Of a stretch of 64,000 nucleotides of DNA, positions 8,383 through 16,052 are shown one piece after another; position 1 is the first letter of the stretch; every line of letters starts with the position of its first letter. The notes under the pieces were generated by a model. The model saw nothing but the letters and a program-made list of their open reading frames with translations. It searched no databases and was not told the DNA's origin. Both the position numbers and the translations under genes were made by a program. The DNA is from Vulgatibacter incomptus_A (GTDB lineage: Bacteria; Myxococcota; Myxococcia; Myxococcales; Vulgatibacteraceae): positions 62,001 through 126,000 of the forward strand of contig JBEBXK010000005.1 of NCBI GenBank assembly GCA_040391605.1, written 5' to 3'.

Positions 8383-9411
8383 TCAGATCTGGTAGTCGAT
8401 CGGACCGCGGACCGGCGGGCCGCCGACGCTGCCTCGGTAGAGGAGGTAGGGCGGCTCGATCTGCACCTTGGTGCCCGGGGGGATGGAGCGGGTGAGCCAG
8501 ACGTTGCCGCCCACCACGCTGCCTTCGCCGATCACCGTGCGGCCGCCGAGGATCGTGGCGCCCGAGTAGACGGTGACGTGATCCTCCAGCGTGGGGTGGC
8601 GCTGGACCGGATACCAGCTCGCCTCGCCGTGCTTCTCCACGCTCAACGCGCCCAGGGTCACGCCCTGGTAGAGCTTGCAGCCCTTGCCGATGATCGCGGT
8701 CTCGCCGATCACCACCCCCGTGCCGTGATCGATGAAGAGCCCGGGGCCGATGGTGGCGCCGGGGTGGATGTCGATGCCGGTCTGGCCATGGACGTGCTCG
8801 CTCATCATCCGGGGGATCAGCGGCACCTTCCGGCGGTGGAGGAAGTTGGCCACCCGATGGATGCCCAGCGCGCGGATCGACGGATAGGCGAGGAGGACCT
8901 CCACGCTCGAGCGCGCCGCAGGATCGCCTTCGACGGCGGCGCGGGCGTCCTCGGCCAGGATGGCGCGGAGCGAGGGGATGGCCTCCAGCAGCTCGAAGAC
9001 GATCGCCTCCGCCTGGGTCGCGGCGTGCGCCTCATCGACCAAATCGCCGGCGGTCTCGCAGCGCGCCGTATGCTCCAGGCTCTTGGCCACCTCCTGGCTG
9101 AGGCAGTCCACGATCCGGGCGCAATGATCGCCGATGCGAAAGCGCACGTTGCGCCGCCCCAGCCGCTCCTTCTCGAAGTAGCCGGGGAAGAGCACGATCT
9201 CCAGCTGGTGGATCACCTCGACGATCTGCGCCAGCGAGGGGAGGTTATGCCCCTCGATGTGGTTGATGCCGCCGATCGAAGCGTAGGAGTCGAGGAGCCC
9301 GTCCACCGCGGCTTCGAAGCGGGGGTCGCGGAGGCGCTCGCCTCCCTCGGAGTCGTGTACGTCCACCGCGTTCGCGCGGCGTCCGCTCAAGGCTGTGTCA
9401 AGGTCCTTCAC
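8383..9411 (-). CDS. cysE: Serine O-acetyltransferase
   Basis: 342 residues. It makes O-acetyl-L-serine from serine and acetyl-CoA, the substrate used by the adjacent cysteine synthase. An N-terminal helical domain (to about 200) precedes a left-handed beta-helix of hexapeptide repeats (about 212-305; 'ATIGPGLFIDHGTGVVIGE'), with active-site His candidates at 216 and 229. I chose the GTG at 9411: GGAGGAG lies 8 bases upstream and the start overlaps the cysK stop by 14 bases, implying coupled translation. An in-frame ATG at 9477 lies well inside cysK. The last residues do not show the classic C-terminal Ile tail in the usual context, although the protein does end in Ile. Confidence 0.92.
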   Translation of the reverse strand: MKDLDTALSGRRANAVDVHDSEGGERLRDPRFEAAVDGLLDSYASIGGINHIEGHNLPSLAQIVEVIHQLEIVLFPGYFEKERLGRRNVRFRIGDHCARIVDCLSQEVAKSLEHTARCETAGDLVDEAHAATQAEAIVFELLEAIPSLRAILAEDARAAVEGDPAARSSVEVLLAYPSIRALGIHRVANFLHRRKVPLIPRMMSEHVHGQTGIDIHPGATIGPGLFIDHGTGVVIGETAIIGKGCKLYQGVTLGALSVEKHGEASWYPVQRHPTLEDHVTVYSGATILGGRTVIGEGSVVGGNVWLTRSIPPGTKVQIEPPYLLYRGSVGGPPVRGPIDYQI

Positions 9412-10354
9412 CGGCGAGCTCCTCCGCGAAGCTGCTGAACGAGCTCCAGTAGCGCTCTCCCGTGTCGGGGAGGACACAGAGGACCGTCTTGCCGGGGCCG
9501 AGGCGCTTCGCGATCCTCCGGGCGGCCACCAGGGCCGAGCCGGAGGAGATCCCTACCAGCAAGCCCTCCTTCCGGGCCAGCTCCCTGGCGGCGAGATAGG
9601 ACTCCTCGTCGCCGACGTCGATCACCTCGTCGTAGACCTCGCGATCGAGGATCGACGGCACGAAGTTCGCTCCCAGGCCCTGCAGCCGATGGGGCCCCGC
9701 CTTGCCCTTGGTGAGCAGCGGCGAGCGGATCGGCTCCACCGCCACCACCAGGATCGATGGCTTCTTCTCCTTGAGGACCTGGCCGACGCCGGTGATGGTG
9801 CCGCCGGTGCCGATCCCGGCCACGAAGGCGTCCAGGCCGTCCAACGGCACGGCGCGCAGGATCTCCTCCGCCGTTGAAGTCCGATGGATCGCGGGGTTGG
9901 CGGGGTTGTCGAATTGCTGCGGCATGAAGCCCTTGTTCCCCAACTCGGCCAGCACCTTCTTGGCCGCGTCCACCGCGCCGGTCATCCCCAGAGGAGGCGG
10001 GGTCAGCACCAGCTCGGCGCCGTAGGCCTCCAGCAGGCGGCGGCGCTCGATGCTCATGCTCTCGGGCATGGTCAGCACCAGCCGATAGCCCTTCACCGCA
10101 GCGATCATCGCCAGGGCCACGCCGGTGTTGCCCGAGGTCGGTTCCACGATGGTCATGCCGGCTTTCAGCTTCCCCTCGCGCTCCGCGGCCTCGATCATCG
10201 ACTTGCCGATCCGATCTTTCACGCTGCCGGCGGGGTTGAAGTACTCGATCTTGGCGAGGATGGTCGCCTCGTCCGGCGCGGCGATCCGGCGGAGGCGGAC
10301 GATGGGCGTATCGCCCACCAGCTCGGTGACGTTTTCGTAGATTCTGTCTCGCAT
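9398..10354 (-). CDS. cysK: Cysteine synthase A (O-acetylserine sulfhydrylase)
   Basis: 318 residues, PLP-dependent. It combines O-acetylserine with sulfide to give cysteine. Seen: the PLP-binding lysine Lys46 in PAGSVKDR, substrate loop TSGNTG (73-78) and the phosphate loop GIGTGGT (181-186). The length is typical for CysK. The ATG at 10354 is preceded by AGGA; a longer in-frame start at 10396 would overlap the predicted promoter. First gene of a cysK-cysE operon, with a palindrome lying inside its promoter. Confidence 0.96.
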   Translation of the reverse strand: MRDRIYENVTELVGDTPIVRLRRIAAPDEATILAKIEYFNPAGSVKDRIGKSMIEAAEREGKLKAGMTIVEPTSGNTGVALAMIAAVKGYRLVLTMPESMSIERRRLLEAYGAELVLTPPPLGMTGAVDAAKKVLAELGNKGFMPQQFDNPANPAIHRTSTAEEILRAVPLDGLDAFVAGIGTGGTITGVGQVLKEKKPSILVVAVEPIRSPLLTKGKAGPHRLQGLGANFVPSILDREVYDEVIDVGDEESYLAARELARKEGLLVGISSGSALVAARRIAKRLGPGKTVLCVLPDTGERYWSSFSSFAEELAGEGP

Positions 10355-10394
10355 GGCTTCCTGGCTCCCTGAGCTGCGGCGTGGGGTTTCCGCC

Positions 10395-10424
10395 AATATA
10401 ACGGATGTCCATCCAGTATAGCAA
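10395..10424 (-). promoter_or_regulatory. cysK promoter with embedded palindromic operator
   Basis: Read on the minus strand: -35 TTGCTA (10419-10424), an 18-base spacer and -10 TATATT (10395-10400). This would start transcription about 30 bases upstream of the cysK ATG. Between and across the boxes lies an inverted repeat, 10398-10419: GGATG-N2-CATCC with outer ATA/TAT. Rrf2-family regulators (IscR, CymR) bind symmetric sites of about this size bounded by ATA/TAT, and CymR controls cysteine genes, so an Rrf2-type repressor is the leading guess. No regulator gene is in the window. Confidence 0.55.
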
Positions 10425-10543
10425 CATGAAGGCGTCCACCGCTGAAGGTGGACTCGACGAGTCTACGGCGCCGCCCCCCGCCTGCCGCAAAAATCCGGGG
10501 AGCGCGCTCCCTATCAGGGGCGTCAGGAGCAGCGGCCTGGTTT

Positions 10544-10575
10544 CTCGCCGCCGACGCTCCGCGGCGAGACTTTTT
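10544..10575 (+). terminator. Terminator-like hairpin upstream of lipoprotein 5
   Basis: 8-bp stem CTCGCCGC (10544-10551) with GCGGCGAG (10561-10568), a 9-base loop, then ACTTTTT. Lying upstream of the gene at 10642 with no plus-strand gene before it, it may be an attenuator or a barrier to incoming transcription rather than a gene end. Confidence 0.5.
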
Positions 10576-10641
10576 CGACTGAGTCGGACTATGCTCCCTC
10601 TCCCAGATGAGCCCCGATCGGGCAGCTAAGGATGGAGACCG

Positions 10642-11097
10642 ATGTCGAACGTCAAGGGGGCGGTCCTCGCCGCCATCATCGCAACATTCGGACTGTGGGC
10701 CTGCGGAGATTCCAAGGGTGGATCGTCCGGCAACATCTGCGACGAGGAGTCCTCGAGCTACGACGAGCTGGCTTGCGAGGAGTGCAACGATAAGCTCGAC
10801 CTCTGTTACGACAGGGATGTCTGTGAGTCCGAGGGCTGGACCGCCTTCGAATGCGGGATCGCCAACTGCGCGGCCGAGATGGACGCCAGCAACACTTGCG
10901 AGGATGGCCTTTGGGATAGGTGCATCGAACTCGAAGACGATGACGCAGAAGACGCGTGCTTCGAGAATGGCTGCGCTGCTGAGGACGCCGCCGTCAACGC
11001 CTGCGCCAGAGCGAAGTGCAGGGCCGAGCTCGACTCCTCCAGGGCCTGCTGGGAGAGGGAGTGTCCGGGAACCAGCGAGTGCTCGGACTTCTATTGA
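10642..11097 (+). CDS. Cys-rich lipoprotein, member 5 of local family
   Basis: 151 residues; lipobox LWAC (Cys21). The domain opens with 'NICDEESSSYDELAC', close to member 1 ('GICDEESGSYDALGC'), and carries the same alternation of acidic stretches and cysteine pairs through to a final 'CPGTSEC'. Members 1 and 5 are the nearest pair and look like paralogues. AGGATGGAG precedes the ATG. It is separated from the rest of the family by the cysKE operon. Function unknown. Confidence 0.85.
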   Translation: MSNVKGAVLAAIIATFGLWACGDSKGGSSGNICDEESSSYDELACEECNDKLDLCYDRDVCESEGWTAFECGIANCAAEMDASNTCEDGLWDRCIELEDDDAEDACFENGCAAEDAAVNACARAKCRAELDSSRACWERECPGTSECSDFY

Positions 11098-11287
11098 TGA
11101 CGCGGAGGCGGTAGCCGAACGGGCGGGGCCTGCGCTCGGGAGCAGGCTCTCTATGCGAGGTCATGGGCCATGGACCCGGCCCTCTGATGATCCATAAGGG
11201 ATCATTGATTCGGTTCTCGTCTCGGTCCCAGGGCGTCCTCGCCTCGCCTCGTCCGGCGCGGCGCCCCGCTCCCGCCGGCCGCCATCT

Positions 11288-13765
11288 TCATGGGTGCATC
11301 GTGCGGATGGAGCCGTTCCCCGGATCTGCCACCAAGACCTCGCCGCCTTTGCCCACCCGGAGCTCCACCGGCATCCCGAGCCGCGCCGACGCGCCCCCGC
11401 CATCCGCGTCGCCGAAGCCCGAGCCGGCGAAGGTCTCCACCCTCGTGGACGCAGCGCTCGTCCCCGGCGTCACCTTGCGGATCCGCCCCCGGCCCGGCTC
11501 GCTGATCAGCACGGCGCCGTCTACCCAGGCCGCGCCGCCCTGGGCCCAGAGATGGGCGTCCTCCCCGCTCCCATCGCCGTCTCTCGCAGATCCGCGGACC
11601 AGGGTCGTCACCAGCCGATCGGGGTCGGTGCCCACCATCCGCAGCCTGCCGTAGATCGTATCCACCACGAAGATCCTCCCATCTGGCGCCGCAGCCACTG
11701 CCGTGGGGAGCGCGAAGGCCGTGTGAAGGGCGGGCCCATCGCCAGGATCGCTCCCGCCTCCTGCCAGGGTGGTGGTGCGGCCGGTAGCCGGATCGATCGA
11801 GCGGATCAGCCCGTTGCCCGCGTCCGCCACCAGCAAGGCGCCGGTGCGAGGATCCATCGCGAGACCCATAGGCTGGTTGAAGCGCGCGTCGGCGCCGGGG
11901 CCATCCCGTCTCCCCGCCTGGCCCATGGCGCCTGAGAGGGTCGTGACCGTCCGCTGCGCATCCGGCGCGATCTTGCGGACGGAGTGGTTGGCGGTGTCCG
12001 AGACGTAGAGCGATCCTGTGTCCTTGTCGAATACAATCGAGGTGGGAGAAGCGAAGCGCGCCTGTGCCCCCGCCACGCCGTCGAAGGCCGGATCACTGGA
12101 GGCGACCCCGTCCCCGGCGATCGCCACGGTCGAGATCGTTCGGCCCGCGTGGAGGATCTGATGCAGCCGCGCATCCGCCACCACCACGGTGCCGTCGGGG
12201 AGACCCGCCACCCCCGTCGGTGAGTCCAAGCCCTTCACCAGCGTGGACACCGACGAGGCGAAGGCGCCGTCGCGACGGGCGGGCTCCGACGGTCTCTCCT
12301 CGCCGACGCCTGGCGGGATCGACCCGCCGATCGCTTCGCGGATCACGTTGGCCGCCATCCGCTCCACCCTGGGATCCCAATACTCCGTCGCGCCGAGGCC
12401 CAACGAGAACTCGATGCTCGCCGACGAGAAGACCAACGCACCCGACGCCGCGCGGTAGCTCGAGGCCTCGCTCCAGCCAGGGACGCCGGCGATGTCGAGG
12501 ACCGGCGAGCGGGCCATCGTCTGAAGACCGGCGGGCTCCATGCCATTGTCGAAGCGGCGATCGTATTCGTAGCCGACCAGGCCAGGGAGCGAATCTCCGT
12601 TGCGCAAGTCCGTGCCCCGGTAGAGGAAGTGATCCTCGTCCGAGACCACCCATTGGGACGAGACGTGCAGCCACGACTCGTACATCACCCCGACCAGCTC
12701 ATTCTCGGGACGGGCGATCGGCCCCCGCCAGAGCCCCGTCTGCTCGGCCCCCGTCACGGGGTCGGCGAACGCGTTCCCCTTGTACGAGACCACGGTGCGA
12801 GGGTTCGCATGGCCGGCGTCGTCCTCCAGGCGGATCTTCCAGTAGCCGGTGTTCGCGCCGAAGAACAACAGCGCCACCCCGCGATCCCTCGCGTCACGAA
12901 GCGCGTCGCGCTCCGCCAGCGTCCAATACTCGTCGTGCCCCACCGAGAGGAAGGCCTGCCCCTCCTCCAGGCGTGAGAGCCCCGCTTCGGAGACCGCGAC
13001 GTTGGTGGTGTAGCTCACGTCGTAGCCATGGCGCTCCAGGAAGCGGGCGAAGTGCACCTCGTAGCGGAGCAGCTGGCCCGCGCCGTCGTCCTGCAAGGCG
13101 GGGCGCCCCACCACCTGCGCGTAGGGCCGATCGAAGCTCGCCTTCACCGCCCGCCCGAAGGAGGTGGCGTGGACCGTGTCCACGTAGAGCGAGGTGCCGC
13201 CCCAATCGTTGTACGCCTGCCAGGTGGTGATGCTGGCCTGGAAGAGGAGCTTCGCCCGGCGATCGTCCGGGACGATCAGCGGCACAAATGTGAATTCATG
13301 GTCTCGATTCATCAGCTTCACGAGGTAGAGGCCGGAGACGGCGTCGGCCGGCACCGCCACGGTGGCGCTCTTCGTCCACGAGCAGCGCACCAGCCCCGTG
13401 CCTGCCTCCGGAGGGCAGGGCGCTTGCGGCCCCGCCGACTCCACCGCCCCTCCTGCGATCTTCCGAGCGCCGGCGCCGTCGTACCAACCCAGCCGAAAGA
13501 GGCTCCACTCCACCGGCCCGGCGGACCGGGACGAGATCCGCAGGGCCACCGCCTCGCCGGCAGGGGCGGCCGTCTGATCCGCGTAGGCCTCCAGGGCGTG
13601 GTCGCGGGCCGGCTTCCCTCCTCGCCAGTCCGGATCGCCGGGGAGCGAATTCTCCGCGGTGATCACGTTGTCGTGCAGAGGCCGTCGGCTCGCCGTCCGC
13701 TCCTCACAGCCGACGAGCAGCAACGAGATTCCGGCGACGCCGGCCAGGAGGCGGAGAGGGTGCAC
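11288..13765 (-). CDS. Lipoprotein with N,N-dimethylformamidase beta-like domain and NHL propeller
   Basis: 825 residues. Signal peptide with lipobox LVGC (Cys20). Residues about 50-480 match the large-subunit domain of N,N-dimethylformamidase-like proteins: 'FQASITTWQAYNDWGG', 'FLSVGHDEYWT' and 'FFGANTGYWKIR' are typical blocks. Residues about 500-825 are NHL-type propeller repeats ('GLDSPTGVAGLPDGTVVVAD', 'FNQPMGLAMDP', 'LLVADAGNGLIRSI'), usually protein- or glycan-interaction surfaces. The start is GTG with no clear Shine-Dalgarno. The true substrate is unknown; many members of this domain family are found outside formamide degradation. Confidence 0.85.
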   Translation of the reverse strand: MHPLRLLAGVAGISLLLVGCEERTASRRPLHDNVITAENSLPGDPDWRGGKPARDHALEAYADQTAAPAGEAVALRISSRSAGPVEWSLFRLGWYDGAGARKIAGGAVESAGPQAPCPPEAGTGLVRCSWTKSATVAVPADAVSGLYLVKLMNRDHEFTFVPLIVPDDRRAKLLFQASITTWQAYNDWGGTSLYVDTVHATSFGRAVKASFDRPYAQVVGRPALQDDGAGQLLRYEVHFARFLERHGYDVSYTTNVAVSEAGLSRLEEGQAFLSVGHDEYWTLAERDALRDARDRGVALLFFGANTGYWKIRLEDDAGHANPRTVVSYKGNAFADPVTGAEQTGLWRGPIARPENELVGVMYESWLHVSSQWVVSDEDHFLYRGTDLRNGDSLPGLVGYEYDRRFDNGMEPAGLQTMARSPVLDIAGVPGWSEASSYRAASGALVFSSASIEFSLGLGATEYWDPRVERMAANVIREAIGGSIPPGVGEERPSEPARRDGAFASSVSTLVKGLDSPTGVAGLPDGTVVVADARLHQILHAGRTISTVAIAGDGVASSDPAFDGVAGAQARFASPTSIVFDKDTGSLYVSDTANHSVRKIAPDAQRTVTTLSGAMGQAGRRDGPGADARFNQPMGLAMDPRTGALLVADAGNGLIRSIDPATGRTTTLAGGGSDPGDGPALHTAFALPTAVAAAPDGRIFVVDTIYGRLRMVGTDPDRLVTTLVRGSARDGDGSGEDAHLWAQGGAAWVDGAVLISEPGRGRIRKVTPGTSAASTRVETFAGSGFGDADGGGASARLGMPVELRVGKGGEVLVADPGNGSIRTMHP

Positions 13766-13872
13766 GAGGTCGCAGGCTATGGACTCGCGCGCCGCTCGAA
13801 CACCTCCCGAAGGGGGGCGGGAGCCGAAGCGGCTTCGCAGCAGCGGTGGCCTGCAACGCCACCGCGATCCGC

Positions 13873-13895
13873 TGGAACGATCGCTCGATGCGATC
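13873..13895. terminator. Hairpin between lipoprotein and SUFU genes
   Basis: Near-perfect inverted repeat GAACGATCGC / GCGATCGTTC with a short loop, in the gap just downstream of the SUFU gene stop (minus strand). No strong T-tract on that strand. It could be a transcript end or a binding site, and it shares the GATCG core with other hairpins here. Confidence 0.45.
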
Positions 13896-13933
13896 GTTCT
13901 CCACGCCTTTGCGTTCTGGCTCAGCTTCTGACT

Positions 13934-15031
13934 TCAGGAGAGGTCGGCCTCCGGGCGGTCGCGATGGATCCAGCCGGCGCCGGCCTGGCGCAGGCGATCG
14001 AGCAGCGCCGGGCCGCCGTGGGTCTTGGCGAAGTCGGCTTCACCTCCTGTGATCGGGACCATCCAGAGGAGATGCACCGGATCCTGACGAAAGGGCGGCA
14101 GCGAAAGCGCCGGCGCCCCGGGGGGATCCCGCCAGAGGATCACGCTGGTAAAGCGGGTGCCCGACGGCCCCGTCGGCACGACGCCGCAGCCGATCGTGTG
14201 GCCCTCGCCGAGCCAGGTGTAGCGATCCCAGGGCAGGGAGACCTGCCCGTTCACGTAGGAGAGGAGCGGCTCGACGGGATCGGGGACAAGCGCCGTGTCC
14301 ATCGCCAACCCCAACTCGATCCGCCGCACGCTGGCGGGATCGTCCGAGCCGCGATCCGCCCGGGGCTGGGGGCGCAGCGACATCCCGCCGGTGCAGATCA
14401 CCTGGGCACCCTGGGTGTCGAAGATCGTCACCGAACGCGGTGGCCAGCGCTCAGGGGCGGTGCTGAAGTAGCGCCCATGCGGGCCTAGGGAGCCCTCGAG
14501 GGCCTTCATCATCCCGTCCTGGATCTGCGGCCAGGGGTTCTCGTCCCACGACGCCCAGAACCGTGCCGCCCGCGCCATCCTGGCGAAGATGCCGTGGTGA
14601 TCGTGATCCGGGGTTCCCAAGGGCTCACAGAGGATCCCCTCCATGGCGCAGTCGCGGGCGTAGCCCGAGAAGCCCTGGATCCCGCTCCACGGGGGGATCA
14701 CCGCCAGCACGTCGCCCTTCTCGAGGAGCGCCACGGCGTCGCCCTCCTCGAACCAGAGCAGCTCGAGCTCCTTCGGGAGCAGGGGGAGGCCCGCCTCGGG
14801 ATCCACGCAATGCTTCGCCGGGAGCATCGGCGGCAGGCCTGCCTGCATCCGCTCCACCTCCAGCAGTGCCGGCGCCTGCTTGCGGTTGCGCACCCAGCAT
14901 GAGCGGACGCCGAAGCCGCTCTCCTCCGTGCCCTCCAGGTAGAGGTAGATCGAGCGGCCGTCGTCCTCGACCAGCGCCTTGATGTTGCCGTTGGGGCCTT
15001 CCTCCTCCAGGAGGATCTTCGCTTCGCTCAT
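13934..15031 (-). CDS. Suppressor-of-fused (SUFU) domain protein
   Basis: 365 residues, cytoplasmic (no signal peptide). The C-terminal half ends with 'HLLWMVPITGGEADFAKTHG' and 'ALLDRLRQAG', the diagnostic end of the SUFU domain, which in animals binds Gli in Hedgehog signalling and in bacteria often appears as an immunity-like protein in polymorphic-toxin loci. The N-terminal half has an acidic, beta-rich segment and a Trp-rich middle. ATG at 15031 with GAGAGG upstream. No toxin gene sits beside it here, so its partner is unknown. Confidence 0.75.
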   Translation of the reverse strand: MSEAKILLEEEGPNGNIKALVEDDGRSIYLYLEGTEESGFGVRSCWVRNRKQAPALLEVERMQAGLPPMLPAKHCVDPEAGLPLLPKELELLWFEEGDAVALLEKGDVLAVIPPWSGIQGFSGYARDCAMEGILCEPLGTPDHDHHGIFARMARAARFWASWDENPWPQIQDGMMKALEGSLGPHGRYFSTAPERWPPRSVTIFDTQGAQVICTGGMSLRPQPRADRGSDDPASVRRIELGLAMDTALVPDPVEPLLSYVNGQVSLPWDRYTWLGEGHTIGCGVVPTGPSGTRFTSVILWRDPPGAPALSLPPFRQDPVHLLWMVPITGGEADFAKTHGGPALLDRLRQAGAGWIHRDRPEADLS

Positions 15032-15423
15032 CGTTCTCGACCTCTCGAATGCAAGGAGGGGGCGCCCGTCCATCGGGGAGCGGCTCCTCCTTCCACTCGC
15101 GCTCCGCCCGCGAGGGCTCATCGTCTGATCGCCGCGGCCTCGCGAGCGAGCGAGAGCCTGTGGCGGAATCGCCATATAGCCCTGCTCTGCCGCCGCGCCC
15201 ACCTGCTTTCCATCCGCCGGGCGACCAGCCGTGCCCTCGATCCCTGGCGCTGTCGCGGTTGAATTTTCCTCAGAGGGCCTCGTCCACTTGCCCGACGCGA
15301 CGAAGGTGGCTGCGGGCGGCGCTCGCCCGCTTGAAGTGAAGCCATTGGGAAAACCACGCCGCAGAAGTTAGACTCGCGACCCATCGGGGGGCTGCCCCCA
15401 AACTCTTCAGGAGCCGCACGAAT
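15032..15423. other. 392-bp divergent intergenic region (SUFU / LpoB)
   Basis: No credible gene. It separates divergent genes and so should hold both promoters. A perfect 7-bp stem GCGGGCG (15312-15318) with CGCCCGC (15324-15330) and a 5-base loop lies about 100 bases before the LpoB-like gene. I could not assign -35/-10 boxes with confidence. Confidence 0.5.
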
Positions 15424-16041
15424 ATGATCGGACACCACACTCGCATCTCGCTTCTCGCCGCCATCGCCGCAGTCGGAGTCTCGGCCTGTGCAGGCCCCAC
15501 CGCGGTACGCGGCGGCCACGGCACCGAGAACCCGAACCTGGACGACGCCGCCATGAGCACCGGCCTCGATCGGGTGGACCTCGACTATCTGATGAAGCAG
15601 AACCTCGACAAGCTCTTCGCCTCCAGGGCCTGGGCCTCGTTCCGCGGCGCGAAGGACGCGCCCATCGTGGCGATCTGGCCCATCCGCAACGACACCACCG
15701 AGCACATCGAGAATCAGCTCAACACCCTGCTGGCAACGGTGGAGAGCCGCATGGTCGAGAGCGGCGACGTGAAGGTCGTCAGCCGCGAGCGCCAGCGCGA
15801 GATGGCGCAGGAGGTCGGGCTGCAGAACACCAACGCGGTCTACGATCCCGCCACCGTCGCCCGCCTCTCCAAGCAGGTCGGCGCGCAATACTTCCTCACC
15901 GGCAAGGTGCAGGCGGTGGACGAGCGGGCCGATGGCGAGCGCCGGGTCCAGTACACCCTCACCATGCAGATGATCGAGGTGGAGACCAGCCTGATCGAGT
16001 TCCAGAACACCTCAGCCCGCACCAAGGCCATCGTCCGCTAG
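15424..16041 (+). CDS. lpoB: LpoB-like penicillin-binding protein activator lipoprotein
   Basis: 205 residues; lipobox VSAC (Cys22). The mature part has the LpoB fold signature: 'APIVAIWPIRNDTTEHI' followed by 'VESGDVKVVSRERQREMAQE' and 'LSKQVGAQYFLTGKVQAV'. In enterobacteria, outer-membrane LpoB stimulates PBP1b peptidoglycan synthase across the periplasm. AGGAG precedes the ATG. Co-oriented with the COG3014-like gene 11 bases downstream, a pairing often seen for LpoB-like genes. Confidence 0.88.
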   Translation: MIGHHTRISLLAAIAAVGVSACAGPTAVRGGHGTENPNLDDAAMSTGLDRVDLDYLMKQNLDKLFASRAWASFRGAKDAPIVAIWPIRNDTTEHIENQLNTLLATVESRMVESGDVKVVSRERQREMAQEVGLQNTNAVYDPATVARLSKQVGAQYFLTGKVQAVDERADGERRVQYTLTMQMIEVETSLIEFQNTSARTKAIVR

Positions 16042-16052
16042 GACCCTGAGCC

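Noticed and set aside
8383..9477. cysE start at the ATG at 9477
   Set aside because: It lies 80 bases inside cysK with no ribosome site; the GTG at 9411 has a GGAGGAG at ideal distance.
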